Below are positions 12,901 through 24,525 of a stretch of DNA of 64,000 nt, piece after piece. The translations under genes and the position numbers were made by a program. Position 1 is the first letter of the stretch; the number at the start of each line of letters is the position of its first letter. The notes under the pieces were generated by a model. It was not told the DNA's origin, did not search any database, and worked only from the letters and a program-made list of their open reading frames with translations. The DNA comes from Hirundichthys speculiger (taxonomy: Eukaryota > Chordata > Actinopteri > Beloniformes > Exocoetidae): assembly GCA_018398805.1 (NCBI GenBank), contig JAGFBZ010002395.1, positions 124,001-188,000 of the forward strand. The letters run 5' to 3'.

Positions 12901-14248
12901 GGCCTGATCAGGGGTATGTGAGGCTTTTCACTGGAGGCCAAATTAAACTCCAGGTCCTCTGATTTCTGCACCAAACGCATTTAACTAATTTGTGCAGTTA
13001 AGTAATTAGTAATGTGACTCAAGATTAGTTTTGTCATATATATATTTAAATATCAAAATGTCTCTCAAAACTATTCAGAGACAAAAAAAAAATGAAAATG
13101 CACATTCAAATGTCTTTCTTTCTTTCAACTTTCTTTTTATCGGTTTCAGTCTGTAGATGCTGAGGCTACCATCTGCTGTAGACAGACGAAACCAAAAATA
13201 CGGGAAAGTGGAAACGAAGCATTAAGTCTGTTATGTCCTAAAACAGCATCTTAAAAGGAAACTTCATTAGTGTGGAAACAAGTGTGATTAGTGAGGAAAC
13301 AAGAGACAAACTCCAGAAAACAAACACCATCAACAATAAACCACTGATTACCTCTTATTTGTCTTTAGTCTCTTTCTAAGTAACCTTTGTCAGCTATAAG
13401 CCTTGATGCCGTGGAGCAGCTCAGCCCTACTCGCTGTTGCTTTCATTATTTACAAGCGTGAATATTTCATGATGACATCATGGTGGGGATTTAGAGAGGA
13501 AGTGGTCCAAATGAGCTGTGGCACTTGCGCATTTGAGCCCAAAGATTGGCTTCTCAGTGTTGAGACAGAATCTACAGAGTAGAGTAAATTAACAAACAAA
13601 ATCTTGTCTTGCTGTTGCACCGCCAGGTTGGTGAATAATCTGTTTTTCTTAATGAGACCCTTCTTGAATGAAAGCTTTGCTTTGTGCTTTGAGAAATAGC
13701 AGATTTTTGACTCGGGGACTTCATCTAGCCTGCAATACAAGAACAAAATATAGCCAAGAAACAGCACAAGAAGTTAGAAAGTCAAGTCCACAATTACCTC
13801 TATATATTCTAGATTACAGAACAAGCTCCCAAGCTTTGGGTTTTGTGTGCTGCGGAAACATAAATCCATGCAGACATGTCCTCTGGGAGGGAGCGAATGA
13901 AAGAGCGAACGTCATTACAGTCGGTGGCTCACAGATCCGACTTCATTGTGCCATGTGAGTGTGTGTTTGGACGTCATGCAGCATGATGAGTTGGAGAACT
14001 TCTCAGATTAAGACCTGAGTTTGAACAAAGTAAAACTAAAGGCAGTGCAGTGCTGATCTTCAGGCAGTACCCTCAGAGATGAAAGACTCTTCGCTGACAG
14101 AGTTGGTTATTTGAATCAGTATGATTGGGAAATGGGTGATTTTTTTTTTTCCGTCTTTGAGATGCCTCTAAACTTGTGTTGTCTGCTTTCATCTTTTCTT
14201 CTGAGTGATCACCATCTATTAACGAAGTTTTTCTCTGTTTTGTTGCAG

Positions 14249-14300
14249 TGAGGGTGTCTTCAAGTGTCCAGAGGATCAGCTGCCACTAGACTATGCCAAG
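14249..14300 (+). CDS. traf4: traf4 exon 2 (RING end / linker)
   Basis: A 52-bp exon. The acceptor is ...TTGTTGCAG and the donor GTACAA. Its first base T completes a codon begun in exon 1 (phase-2 intron; a serine is expected), followed by 17 codons encoding EGVFKCPEDQLPLDYAK, the linker between the RING and the first TRAF finger. The exon is too short to appear as an ORF and was found by homology to the family. Confidence 0.95.
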
Positions 14301-17300
14301 GTACAACCAACACTCATGAAGCACAGTTGAATCCACTGACGTTTCTGATCTAAAGGCTACGTGGAGCCGGTCCAGCAGATCTCTGAAAGTGTCCCTTAAA
14401 TGCTAAGATCTACATCATAGCAGACACAGAATGACGGCTCTAACAAGTTTGGTTGTGAGATTGTGAATTTCTAAATGTGAGTTGCCGAAGTGGACTACCC
14501 CAGACCCTGATTAGACAAGCCCACACATCCACGGCATACACCAGCCACTCACATCCGGTTGTTAGAGTCAAACGTCTCCACTTTATCCAACTTGATCTGG
14601 CAAAGAGATGACTTTGGTAAACTTCCATGGGAAAATCAACCGGCTCCTCACCTCAGTGATTATTTTGTTAATAAGTTTCCGCTCTGAGTCACTTCTTTCG
14701 TGTCTTCTTTAATATAGCATGATATTGATTTTGTGAATCTAATGTCAAATAGACAGCAGAGAGCATGTTAGAGCAGGTCTCGTCTGAGCTGTTATCCAGA
14801 GGGTGTGGTTGGTTAGCTCCTGCAGGTCTCAGTCACATGCACTGCTCGCTCATAACAACAAAACAGAAAAATGATGACGACCAAACTGTTGAATTCAAGT
14901 CCTCTGAAGGTGAATTTTCAAATCAGTACGTCTCAGAGGCCACATCTGTCCATCAGTTTTATACAGGACACGATGAGTCACGTGGACCATTTTCTTTTGA
15001 TCTGGTTTCGTTCATGTAAGCCAGATACATTTGCTCCTTATTTAAAACCACTCCAATTTAAACCAATTTAGAATGAATAGAAAATGATTGAAATCAAAAT
15101 AAAAAAGGAAGATATCATAACAAGAAATAACATGCAAGATGGGTTTGAAGCTCAAATTTAAGAAACCCGTTGAGTTAAAAAAGAAAAGGGGGAAAAAAAA
15201 CCTGTTGCCTGTGCAGGCACTGCCAAATGTAAATAAATTAGGACACACTGGTCTAACCAGGGAGAAATGCAAATCAGGGAGGAGGTAAGCAGCGTCGTTA
15301 AGTCCAGATGTAGTCAGGATGCAAACTGAAACACTGAGGAACCTCCTTAAAATTAGAAAAGGGTTCTTGTTTTTTTTTATGGCCTATTTAAGAGAACAGC
15401 TGTTTAAAATGGTGCCTTTTTTGACTTTATAATATTATAATAAAAGCTGAATATTTATATCACTGAATTATTGTAAAAACATAAAGGTAGTAAATCTCGT
15501 CTTAACTCAGAATCGGAGGTCGCGCACTTTATTTCATTACCCAGAATCCTTTATTAACACCGCTGCACTAAACCTCTCCCCATCCAGAAGAAGAAATGCA
15601 TTTCAGCTGTACTCTAAATACAGCTAATCAGATTGTCCTCAGGGGAGGAGATAAAGACTGGCTGGAGGCAGACTCGGAGCTCTCTCACGTGTGAGCCGCG
15701 CATTTCAAAGTCGTAGACTGCAACGCAAGGATGAGCGACGAGGAAGGATCATCTCTTTTTCTGTGAATTGACTCATATTTCTCCCATGCACTCTGTTAGC
15801 TTAGCCTACTTTAGCTTTTAAGGCTTAAACGACACAAGAAGTGACTTTTTGCTGGACCGGACGTTATGCAGTGCACACAAACCCCTGTTCAGATCCAAGA
15901 TTTGAATTCAGGGAGAAAATGATACTACTTCCCAAAAGCATCTGGGTATTTGTCCCACTCTGTTATTCCAATATTTAATAGGCTGCTGTCAGACAGTGAG
16001 GAGAAGGTCATTTCAGCAAGGAGGGAAATGAAAGGGGAAGTGTTTATGTTCAGAGGTTAACCGGAGCTGCTGCAGGACAGCGGTGTGGGTCTGCGTGCTG
16101 AGCCTGGAGTGATGAAGACGCCTGTAATAGCAGGGACTCCCCGTGGGATGGATGTGCTCATGGGCACACCTGTCAGACGCTGTTATTTACCAAGGCTCTC
16201 ACAAGCTCCCAGTCGCCTGCAAATTACCACATCCTGGTGGTCTCCCGTCAGGGTTATTGTAACGCTCGCTGCACGCCGTCCTTCGAAAAAACATGCACCA
16301 ACACGGCCCACTTCCACAGAGCAACACCGCTGCAGTCATTAAAGGATTGTTCTGCTGCTGCTGGAGGACTAGAGAGGGCCAGGAATTGCTGCAGCAGACA
16401 GAATAAACCCCCAAGTTGGAGCTCCGAAGAGCTTCAACCCCCCCCTCACCCCCAACCCCCGGTCTGCCAGGGACTAAGTTATTAAAAGGTCATTACTGCT
16501 GTCTCCCTGCAGATTCCAAGACTGGAACAATGAGTGTTTCAGTTTGCTGTGGACGATTTTTTTCTTCTTTTTTTTTTTCGCCTTCATCTCCCTTCGGAAA
16601 GTGTGATCATGGCAGGAAAATGGTGCCTGCTGCTTCTGCGCTAGTGGAGAGCATCAATTGTGTATCTGCACTTCACGGCTTTTGACACATTTAATGGGGA
16701 CACTTTAAGACACTTGTTTAGCCTGTTGGACGCAGTCACAAAGCGAATCAGCTAAGTGTTTTATTGTAGGTGATTTTCCAGTTGAATTCTTGACCCGATG
16801 TCAACTGCTCCCGTATCCCAGTCAGGGGCACGTGAGCGCGGTCCAGCTGTTCCCCAGCCGTGATTTGCTTAGAGGGCTGTTGTGACATTTTGAGGAAGTG
16901 GCTTTTCTTGTCTGACCAGCGTTCTGCTTGTGTGACATCGAGGGGGGAGGGGGGTGGGCTGTAAATCCTCAGGACAGCAACCTGATGAGGGGGGGGGGAT
17001 TTGGGGTGTTTGGGCAGAAAACTGAGTCATCTCCATCGCTCAGTGACCGAGGTTAAATAAACCTTTCTCAATGCTCCACGTTTCTTTCGTTCCCTCAGAG
17101 GTCCCATAAACGCATAAACTCACTCATTATCACTGCAGGGCCTGGCGCGACTCGCCGCGCTGCAGTTTGATGAGGCCTTCTTCTTGGAAAATATGCATAT
17201 GCTCCTTCCTTTCAATCCCCTCAAGTCTGTGTGACTGAGAGTCGCTGGACAATGTTAAAACAACCGGCTTATTAAAACAATGTTTAAATATTTTATGTTT

Positions 17301-20300
17301 AGCCCATGAAACTGAACAACTTTGTGGCTTTAGGGAGAGATGGAGTTGTTTTTCAGATCATGCTAAACTGGGAAGATCTCTCCCTCAGTCACTCATTCAC
17401 ACCAGCTAAGCGATAATGGTTAAACTGGCACCGGCAGTTAATCTGAATGGGTCCAAGGCTGCCTGCTTTTGGGAAACAGGCTCTCTATTAGTGTTTAAAT
17501 GTTATGATATATTGATATTGATGTTCAACCAGCTCCCCAAAGACCGTTAAAGCTGAATGATTAATGAAGCACTTCTGTTCCTCTCAGAACAATTAAAACC
17601 GTTTCCAAAAATGCGACGAACAGAAAAGAGCAGGAAACAACAAGGTTTTACAGAAAACGCTTTAAAGGCATATTTAAGTACATCCGACTCTCTCTCATTC
17701 CCAAAACAAACCCTTCACAAGCACGTATTATTTTCGAGTTCAACAGCTGGTGAACAAAAGACCAAATTTTCATTGTTCTTTTTAAATGGTGAACCTTCAA
17801 ACTGAAATGTGGTTTCTTTTCTTTTGACCGTGTGCTCGTCCGCAGTCATGGATGAATACAAGCTTTATGGTGCCGCATGCATTTAGGGAAGCATGATGGT
17901 GTGTGTGTGTGAGAGACCAATCCAAAATAACTACAGTGAACATGTTCAGCATAAACTGAAGTGGTTCTTTGTTGTGCTTTTTAATAGTTCTAGGAAACAG
18001 AATGTCAGTTTATGGTACTTGGGAACAAGTTGCATCAGGATACATATGTATCTTTATTCTTTTCATAGAAAATAGAAATATCATTACGTTAATCTTTCAG
18101 GTGTTTTTTTTTTAATCTGGTAGGTTGCAGTTCCTCAAAAGAGAGCTGTTAATTTTCAGTTTGGATGATTAGCAGTGAAGCGTATGAAAGCTGACAGCTA
18201 CATATGACCTTGTTATGCAATCTCATGGGTGCTAAAAGCACCCTGTCTTCAGCTTTAGCCCTCTCCATGTTTCAGGTATTAATCACTGATGTGTATTTTC
18301 CCAATCCATAAAGGATAATCTAATCATTCAGTTCATGTATAAAATATAAGTCTCCCACGATGGTTTCTGTTAAAAAGCATCAGCGTTAAAGGCTCCAGCT
18401 GTCGTGTTCTGTGCTGATCTGCCACCCTGAACGTGTGCTGCCGTCCCTCCTCAGATCTACCCAGACCCAGAGCTGGAGCAGCAGATCCTGTCACTGCCCA
18501 TCCGCTGCATCCACAGCGAGGAGGGCTGCCGCTGGACCGGCCAGATGAAGCAGCTGCAGGTGAGAAGCTCTCGATCTTTCCCCATAACTCTGCTCCTCAC
18601 ATGGCTCAGCGCCTGACATGTGGGTGCTTACATGTCACGGTGTCCCCCTCAGGGCCACTTCTCCACCTGCGCCTTCAATGTGATACCGTGCCCGAATCGC
18701 TGCTCCGTCAAGCTGACGCGCCGCGACTTGCCCGACCACCTGCAGCACGACTGCCCCAAGCGCAAGGTCAAGTGCGAGTTCTGTGGCAGCGAGTTCACCG
18801 GCGAAGCCTTTGAGGTAAATACTCTGAACCTGTTTCTTTTATTCTTTTTTTTTTTTAACAACCCAGCATGAGTTTGACGTAAACAACCAGGTGTGACAAG
18901 TCGTGATTTCCACAGTTACATGAAAGGCGTCTTTGTGGAAAACAGCAGGAAGCGCAAATGTCTGCGTGTCAGCGCCCTAGGAGAGTGTTTGGAAATAACG
19001 CACGTGTTGGCAGAAGGAAGGGACCTTTGACTGCGTCTTTCATACTGAAAGTGTTTTCCCCAGTGAGGGGGGTTGAGGTACCTCCTTGCTCCTCAGTAGC
19101 CCCTCTGTCATTCCTGCCCCTCCTCTGTTTACTCTGGACTCCCCTCTGCACACAGATACTGCACCATTTATTCCACCTTTTTCACTCTCACATGAGGTTT
19201 TAGTCTTTTTAAGGATTCTTACCTCTGAGCCTGGCTTTCAGCTGCTTTAATTATAAAGTACTCAGACTGTTATTTTATTCAAACTAAAAGGGTCAAAAGT
19301 GTTGCTATTTCTGCATACAATGTTGTGAAAGTGAAAGCACCATTATGACTTTTAACTAGTTATCATTGGCTTTAAGCATAATTTGAATATCCTGTACTGA
19401 GCACCTTTAGATGGTATCAGTGTTGTTATGAGAAACATTGGAGCAGCAGGTGATGGATATGAAAACCTCCAGTATAGAAGAATCTGAAAGGGTCTGTGCT
19501 CAAGAATGTATATTCTAGCATTTGAAGTCTGGCTCAAAGTCCAACATAACATAACCTCGTCACCTTGTTTTGGGCCAAGCAAGTCTGAAAATGAGGCTTT
19601 TATTGAGCCATTCAGACTGGCAGGAAACTGTGACATCAGAGAGGTATTTTAAGCAAAGCATGTGTCAAACATTTCATTAAGGCATCATGAAACTGTAAGA
19701 ATTTTCTAACAAAATCCAAACGTGTCTTCTTTGAGCTGTGATGCAGATTTCTTGTTTCCAACCAGGCTGTGTCATAACATTCTGTGTAGCCTTGCTTTGA
19801 TTGATCTGATGTTATTTTAGTTTTTTACCCATGTGTTTTCTCTCTGTCCCAGAACCACCAGGGCGTGTGTCCTCAGGAGAGCGTTTACTGCGAGAACAAG
19901 TGCGGGGCGAGGATGATGCGCCGTCTGCTCTCCCAACACGGCATGGCCGAGTGTCCCAAACGCACGCAACCTTGCAAGTACTGCGGCAAAGAGTTCGTCT
20001 TTGACACAATCCAGGTTGGTGGCCTGAATGTCTGTCTTCTGTCCTTCGTGTGGGTCTTAGACAGTTTCTCAGAAAAGCAAGCGAGCACGAAAGAAAACCC
20101 TCTGCTGCTACAGGATGCTGTTTGGTCATGGTATCTTTCTTGTGGCAGTTGGATATTGATGTGAGCTGCTGTTAAACCATGTGGGCTTTAATGTGAAAGC
20201 ACCTGCTGCTGCACACATCTGGCCCAAGTGTGAGCAGTCGGACTCCCCTCCCCCACTTACTGGTCCACGATGTGCTGTTATAAACCCATTTTATATTAAT

Positions 20301-22379
20301 TACTTAACTGTTGAAGAGCTCCATTTTAGTGGATGCTCATAAGATTTTCAGGGTTTCCTTCTGACAGGAAACAAAAACTCTCCATATCTACTTATCAGTG
20401 TAATTAAACAAGTCTCTCTCTTGTAATATTTTTATTGCACACCTGTTATAACGTCTTGAAAATCACTTCAGTCATTTTTCAAGAAAAAGTGAAAGGATTT
20501 GCAGTTATTAAATTTTAAGTATAATTCTCTGCTTTTCTCTTTTTTTATAACTTAACTATTTTTAGTTTTGGACTATTAGTTAAACAAAGTAACCAACTTC
20601 ACATAATTTTTTACATTTTTTTATCTACCATTTTTATATTTATTAACTGATTGACAAACGAAAGACAAGAGCAACGAACATTTAAACTGTCTACAAAACA
20701 CCAAAAATAGAACCAATCTCTGTACTTTGCTTTTTTTTTTTTCTGTGGCCTCATTTTTAAACTCACTTTGAAGGATGTTTTTTCCTGTGCAACCCTTATT
20801 TTTGTGCTGTGTCCCGCTGTGCCATCACTCTGGTCATTCATGATGTCCTCCACAGAACCACCAATATCACTGCCCTCGCTTTCCTGTCCAGTGCCCAAAC
20901 CAGTGCGGCACCCCCAACATCGCCCGCGAGGACTTGGCCAACCACGTTAAGGACAACTGCGGCAGTGCGCTCGTCCTCTGTCCTTTCAAAGATGCCGGAT
21001 GCAAACACAGAGTAAGGCTGTCCTGCATCATTTTACCTCAGAAATTCTCACCCTGAATTTTCCTGTTACCGCTGCTATTAATGTGTATTAATCATTTGCC
21101 AAGTTGTTAGTCTTTGTTTGCCTTTTTAAGTATATTATGTTCTTATTCTTGGTCCTCATGTCTAAAGGTGAGATTTCTTTTTTTTTTTTTTTTTCAACCA
21201 TTTTTAAACATCCAGTGCTGTGTCTGTAGGATATATTTTAATGAGAGAAACATTTCTACATTTAGACAGCACACTCGTATCTATTTTTAAAAGCCGTATC
21301 AATTTGTGCAAGAGTGGACACTCAAGGAAAAGCTTCAGATGAGCATCAAACTCTTGTCTGTGTGCTGTCAGCTCAGCGCTGTTTAGACTCAGGAGCATCT
21401 GGAAAGGTTGATCTGTAATATTTACAGATGGGCTGCTGGAAAGTGAAGAAATACAGACACTGAGTAATGTTAACAGCCACATATCTATCATAATTTATTG
21501 TTTATTTAAATGCAAATATGAGCTAAACACACTGAAATTTAGTGAGCTTTAGGTGCCTTGTTTTGGAGTTTTTGATTAATCCTTCATAATAACACACATA
21601 CCCTTCTGTTTTTTTCTCAATTTATTACCTAAAACTGGAGCACAGTGTGTAAGCATAATAAACAGAAACTAATACTATCAAAAAAAATGTAAAAGATTAA
21701 AGAAAAAATAATAATTAAAAACATAAATTGTGTTTCCTCTCTGCAGTGCCCCAAACTGGCGATTGGCCGTCACCTGGAAGACACCACCAAGTCTCACCTG
21801 ACCATGATGTGTAACCTTGTGGGTCGCCAACGGCAGGAGATCATGGAGCTGCGGAGGGAGATGGAGGAGCTGTCTGTCAGCCACGACGGCGTTCTCATCT
21901 GGAAACTCAACGACTATTCCCGCAAACTCCAGGAGGCCAAACTCCGGAGCAACCATGAGTTTTTCAGCCCCCCCTTCTACACTCACCGCTACGGCTACAA
22001 GCTCCAGGTTTCAGCCTTCCTGAATGGTAACGGCAGCGGCGAAGGCTCCCACCTCTCCGTCTACATCCGCGTGCTGCCCGGAGAGTACGACAACCTACTG
22101 GAGTGGCCCTTCTCCTACAAGGTGACGTTCTCCATCCTGGACCAGAGCGACCCATCGCTCTCCAAACCCCAACACATCACAGAGACCTTCAATCCGGACC
22201 CCAACTGGAAGAACTTTCAGAAGCCCTGCAGTAGCCGCAACTCGCTGGACGAGAGCACCCTGGGCTTCGGCTACCCCAAGTTCATCTCGCACGAGGAAAT
22301 CAAGAAGAGGAACTACATCCGAGACAACTGCATCTTCATCAAGGCTTCTATAGAGATTCCCCAGAAGATAATGGCTTAA
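14249..22379 (+). CDS. traf4: traf4, TNF receptor-associated factor 4 (exons 2-7; first coding exon outside window)
   Basis: TRAF4 is a cytoplasmic and junctional adaptor and putative RING E3 ligase. The family links TNF-receptor/TLR, TGF-beta and polarity signalling and acts in neural and epithelial development. The spliced product of six exons (14249-14300, 18455-18559, 18653-18814, 19853-20014, 20856-21011, 21747-22379) reads 422 whole codons without a stop. It begins just after the RING core (GVFKCPEDQLPLDYAK), then shows seven Cys/His TRAF-type fingers, a short heptad-like helix (RQRQEIMELRREMEELSV) and a full MATH domain ending in PQKIMA and a TAA stop. Mammalian TRAF4 is 470 residues with a first exon of about 47-48 codons, so only the RING exon is missing here. 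Seven fingers, rather than the fewer of TRAF2/3/5/6, fix the TRAF4 identity. Teleosts usually have traf4a and traf4b; I cannot tell which this is. No frameshift or lost Cys/His was seen. Confidence 0.97.
14301..18454 (+). other. traf4: traf4 intron 2
   Basis: A 4.15-kb intron between exons 2 and 3. It holds GC-richer islands near 15640-15760 and 16030-16480, a G run near 16989 and otherwise ordinary AT-rich sequence. I recognise no gene or full transposon in it. Confidence 0.85.
18455..18559 (+). CDS. traf4: traf4 exon 3 (start of zinc finger 1)
   Basis: A 105-bp, 35-codon exon between CCTCAG and GTGAGA, phase 0 on both sides. It starts IYPDPELEQQILSLPIRC and carries the first Cys pair of finger 1 (CIHSEEGC). 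The His/Cys half of that finger lies in the next exon, only 93 bp downstream. Confidence 0.96.
18560..18652 (+). other. traf4: traf4 intron 3 (93 bp)
   Basis: A very short GTGAGA...CTCAG intron separating the two halves of zinc finger 1. The downstream exon needs this boundary because reading through breaks the Cys/His spacing. Confidence 0.93.
18653..18814 (+). CDS. traf4: traf4 exon 4 (fingers 1-3)
   Basis: A 162-bp, 54-codon exon between CCTCAG and GTAAAT. It completes finger 1 (GHFSTC), contains finger 2 (CPNRC ... HLQHDC) and opens finger 3 (CEFC). It ends in GEAFE at a phase-0 junction. It has the same length as exon 5 and the same plan of finger end, whole finger, finger start, which fits internal duplication of a two-finger exon unit. 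Confidence 0.97.
18815..19852 (+). other. traf4: traf4 intron 4
   Basis: A 1038-bp intron with poly-T near 18845. No gene, RNA or clear repeat was seen. Confidence 0.9.
19853..20014 (+). CDS. traf4: traf4 exon 5 (fingers 3-5)
   Basis: A 162-bp, 54-codon exon between GTCCCAG and GTTGGT. It begins NHQGVC (closing finger 3), includes finger 4 (CENKC ... QHGMAEC) and opens finger 5 (CKYC), ending in FVFDTIQ. The long forward ORF here reads on into the intron; the donor after DTIQ is chosen because exon 6 resumes the next finger half exactly. Confidence 0.97.
20015..20855 (+). other. traf4: traf4 intron 5
   Basis: An 841-bp AT-rich intron with a non-consensus but legal GTTGGT donor. No embedded feature was seen. 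Confidence 0.9.
20856..21011 (+). CDS. traf4: traf4 exon 6 (fingers 5-7)
   Basis: A 156-bp, 52-codon exon between CTCCACAG and GTAAGG. It starts NHQYHC (end of finger 5), includes finger 6 (CPNQC ... NHVKDNC) and the first half of finger 7 (CPFKDAGC), ending in KHR. Phase 0 at both ends. Two track ORFs cover it, but both are in the wrong frames. Confidence 0.96.
21012..21746 (+). other. traf4: traf4 intron 6
   Basis: A 735-bp AT-rich intron, GTAAGG...CTGCAG, with a poly-T tract near 21178. No embedded feature was seen. Confidence 0.9.
21747..22379 (+). CDS. traf4: traf4 exon 7 (finger 7 end, coiled coil, MATH domain, stop)
   Basis: The last coding exon: 633 bp, 210 codons plus TAA, after the acceptor CTCTCTGCAG. 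It starts CPKLAIGRHLEDTTKSH (end of finger 7) and runs into a charged, short TRAF-N helix. It then encodes the MATH/TRAF-C beta sandwich, which mediates trimerisation and binding of receptor tails. Landmarks are GVLIWKLNDYSRKL, FYTHRYGYKLQVSAFLNGNG, LPGEYDNLLEWPF, DPNWKNFQKP and GFGYPKFISHEEIKKRNYI. Codon use is GC-rich compared with the AT-rich flanks, as expected for a conserved exon. Confidence 0.98.
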   Translation, partial: CPKLAIGRHLEDTTKSHLTMMCNLVGRQRQEIMELRREMEELSVSHDGVLIWKLNDYSRKLQEAKLRSNHEFFSPPFYTHRYGYKLQVSAFLNGNGSGEGSHLSVYIRVLPGEYDNLLEWPFSYKVTFSILDQSDPSLSKPQHITETFNPDPNWKNFQKPCSSRNSLDESTLGFGYPKFISHEEIKKRNYIRDNCIFIKASIEIPQKIMA

Positions 22380-22975
22380 GATCTGACATTTGTTTTCTAC
22401 TCATGATGGAGAAGGATGGGTTAAAAACTGGAACTGATACTTAACCTTGAAAACTTCTAAACATTTACCCTTTAGATACTTTCTTCCCCTGCAGCGTCTT
22501 CGCCACAGAGCTTGATGTGAGTCTGTTTGGCTGCGCGAGCCAACTCTGAGGACCGTGATGCAGAGGAATAAGTGTTTGGTCTGATTAACCATCACTCTCT
22601 GGTGTTTCTTTTTATCATTTTTTTTTCCTATTTGTTTGCTGACCTTTTTATCACAGTCTACAACAAAAAGCCTTGGAAATCAAACAGTGCCTAGAGAGTT
22701 TATCTTAAGTTATACATTTGTTTATCCGCAGTACAGACATTAAAGATTATGGAAAAGATATAGAAAAAAATAGTGAAGGGCTTCGCTACACTTAGAGTAG
22801 AAAGAGGGAAAGGTAGAGGTTGTCTAGAGATGCCGTGTTTCTCTCAAGCTCAAGCCCGACTGACTTTGTTTACACGCTCATACAGTACATCGATCCCCCA
22901 ACAAACACAGTCTCCAGTAAGAAGTCCAGTAAACACAAACAAATGAATCAATGTTTTTAAGTTGAAGACTTGCAG

Positions 22976-23300
22976 CTGTTTTAATGGGATAGTTTGATTC
23001 TGATAGTTATTGCCACGCTGTAAATATGAGTCTACAGCCAGTTCACGGTTAGCTTGGCTTAGCATAGCTTAAAGACTGAAACTGAGTAGACATAACCTGG
23101 CTCTTTTCATTTAAAAGATCCTCCAGCTGTCAGCTGTAAACCCTGTTTTTTAATCCACACGCTAAACATCAGACGAAGCCAACATGCCATTTGCTATAGC
23201 TTTTGATCTTTATACTAAGCTAAGCTAACCCGCTATCCAACATCCAACTATACATTTACCTGTCCTAGCTTAAAAAAACAAAAAAAAAAATTACCTTAAA
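22976..23300. repeat. Probable dispersed fish repeat in the 3' UTR
   Basis: The stretch GTTAGCTTGGCTTAGCATAG ... GAAACTGA ... CCTGGCTC, with surrounding phrases such as TAAGCTAAGCTAACC, resembles a non-autonomous family that I know to be frequent in teleost DNA. Ends and target duplication were not found, so the boundaries are approximate. Confidence 0.4.
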
Positions 23301-24493
23301 ACATTGATGTTGCAGATCCGCGAGCCCTTCCCATCACAGGAACTGTCAGTGACTTGTGTTTATAAGCGGTTTTACCCGGTTGTAGATAACTTCTGGAGTG
23401 CTTTGATGTACCAAACAACACGCTTCTTAGTTACCTGAAAAGGCTTCAACTTTATTGTGGAACCCTACAATAAGAAAACAGAAAGCACCTTTTTCCGGTC
23501 TCCGGATGAGCAGAGCAGACAAAGAGGCCAGTTGTTGAAGTACACGTGCATTTAATTGTGAAGGAAAAGCCATGTGGCCTTTTTATACAGTATGTCTTCG
23601 CATGAGGGTTTTATGGGTGAGCAGGGCAACAAACACATGCATGCTTCATGTGCTACCACCTGGATCACACTTTTGTACTGTAACCTGTATTCTTGAAATC
23701 CTCTCCCTATGATGACAATATTGTGTCTTTTTCTGAACGTTTCAAAAGTTGGCAAATTATCAGAAAGAATAGTTTTTCAGTTTTGTTTTTATATACATAA
23801 AATGTGAACAATATTGGTAATGTAACCCGCAAAGACATTGAACATCTGGACAAAGTGTATCATTCCACGTTACCTGGTAATAAATGGTGTTTGGAGGCGG
23901 ACATTATATCTGCACGTGTGTGGGTGTCTTGGGACTGGCTGCACCTTTTGTTACCATGGTCACCGGTGACTGTCTCCAGCTCAGCCCACAGTGTAACAGC
24001 CCGGTGCTATATACACCTGTCTGCATCACAGCACCATCACGGGCACAGAGGACTTTGATGATACAGTTCAGTCATGTTGTATGTGAATACTAATGTAAAA
24101 ATGCAGAAGCACATTCTGTCTTTTTATTATTATTATTATTATACATGGGAAAATTCCTGCTATCTTGTCATAATACCAGCTGATATTTTACAGTGATTCG
24201 AAGAAGCGAGAAAATGAAACTTTTTGTAAGATTATGTATTTTTAAAGTACTTAGCTGTTTTATACAAACTCTTTTCGTTGGAAAGCTGGGGTTGACTGAG
24301 AATTTTCAGACCCTTTTCGTCTCTTGGACATTTGGATAATCTGTTTGTCCGTGTGGTTTGAATCTCTCATATTCTGTGTGTATTATTTCCTCTTAAAAGT
24401 ATTTATTTTAAGGAGCCATCTTGTGGGTTTGCACTGATGGCACAAATGTTTTAATATGTTGATTGATTGAGTGCTTGTCAATTTCTTTACTGA

Positions 24494-24499
24494 AATAAA
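24494..24499 (+). promoter_or_regulatory. traf4: Probable traf4 polyadenylation signal AATAAA
   Basis: A canonical hexamer in ctgAATAAAAtacc. Cleavage would be expected 10-30 bases downstream. No other canonical AATAAA was picked out between the stop codon and this one, though shorter isoforms using variant signals are possible. Confidence 0.55.
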
Positions 24500-24525
24500 A
24501 TACCATATATTATAGATGTTTGCAT

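Larger units (their letters stand above)
1..14248 (+). other. traf4: 3' part of traf4 intron 1
   Basis: Non-coding sequence upstream of exon 2. I looked for the RING exon (initiator, CxxC ... CGHxFC pattern) and did not find it, so intron 1 is at least 14.2 kb in the window. The ORFs here are short, overlap on both strands and match no family I know. Apart from the elements listed separately (1135-1181, 7226-7283, 7886-8380, 8891-10230), there are poly-T/A runs near 4352 and 5731. I see nothing to annotate in 1-1134, 1182-7225, 7284-7885, 8381-8882 or 10239-14248, beyond a moderately GC-rich stretch at 12220-12840 that could be regulatory. Confidence 0.75.
22380..24525 (+). other. traf4: traf4 3' UTR
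   Basis: AT-rich non-coding sequence after the stop, with no other gene visible. The first clear AATAAA in a plausible context is at 24494, with T-rich sequence downstream, giving a UTR of about 2.1 kb. It contains a repeat-like stretch (about 22976-23300), an (ATT)n run near 24127 and AU-rich ATTTA-type motifs near 24400. Its extent is inferred from the signal, not from transcripts. Confidence 0.6.

Noticed and set aside
18433..18813. 126-codon forward ORF across exons 3 and 4
   Set aside because: It reads through intron 3 in a frame that lacks the TRAF Cys/His pattern; the spliced frame gives the conserved protein.
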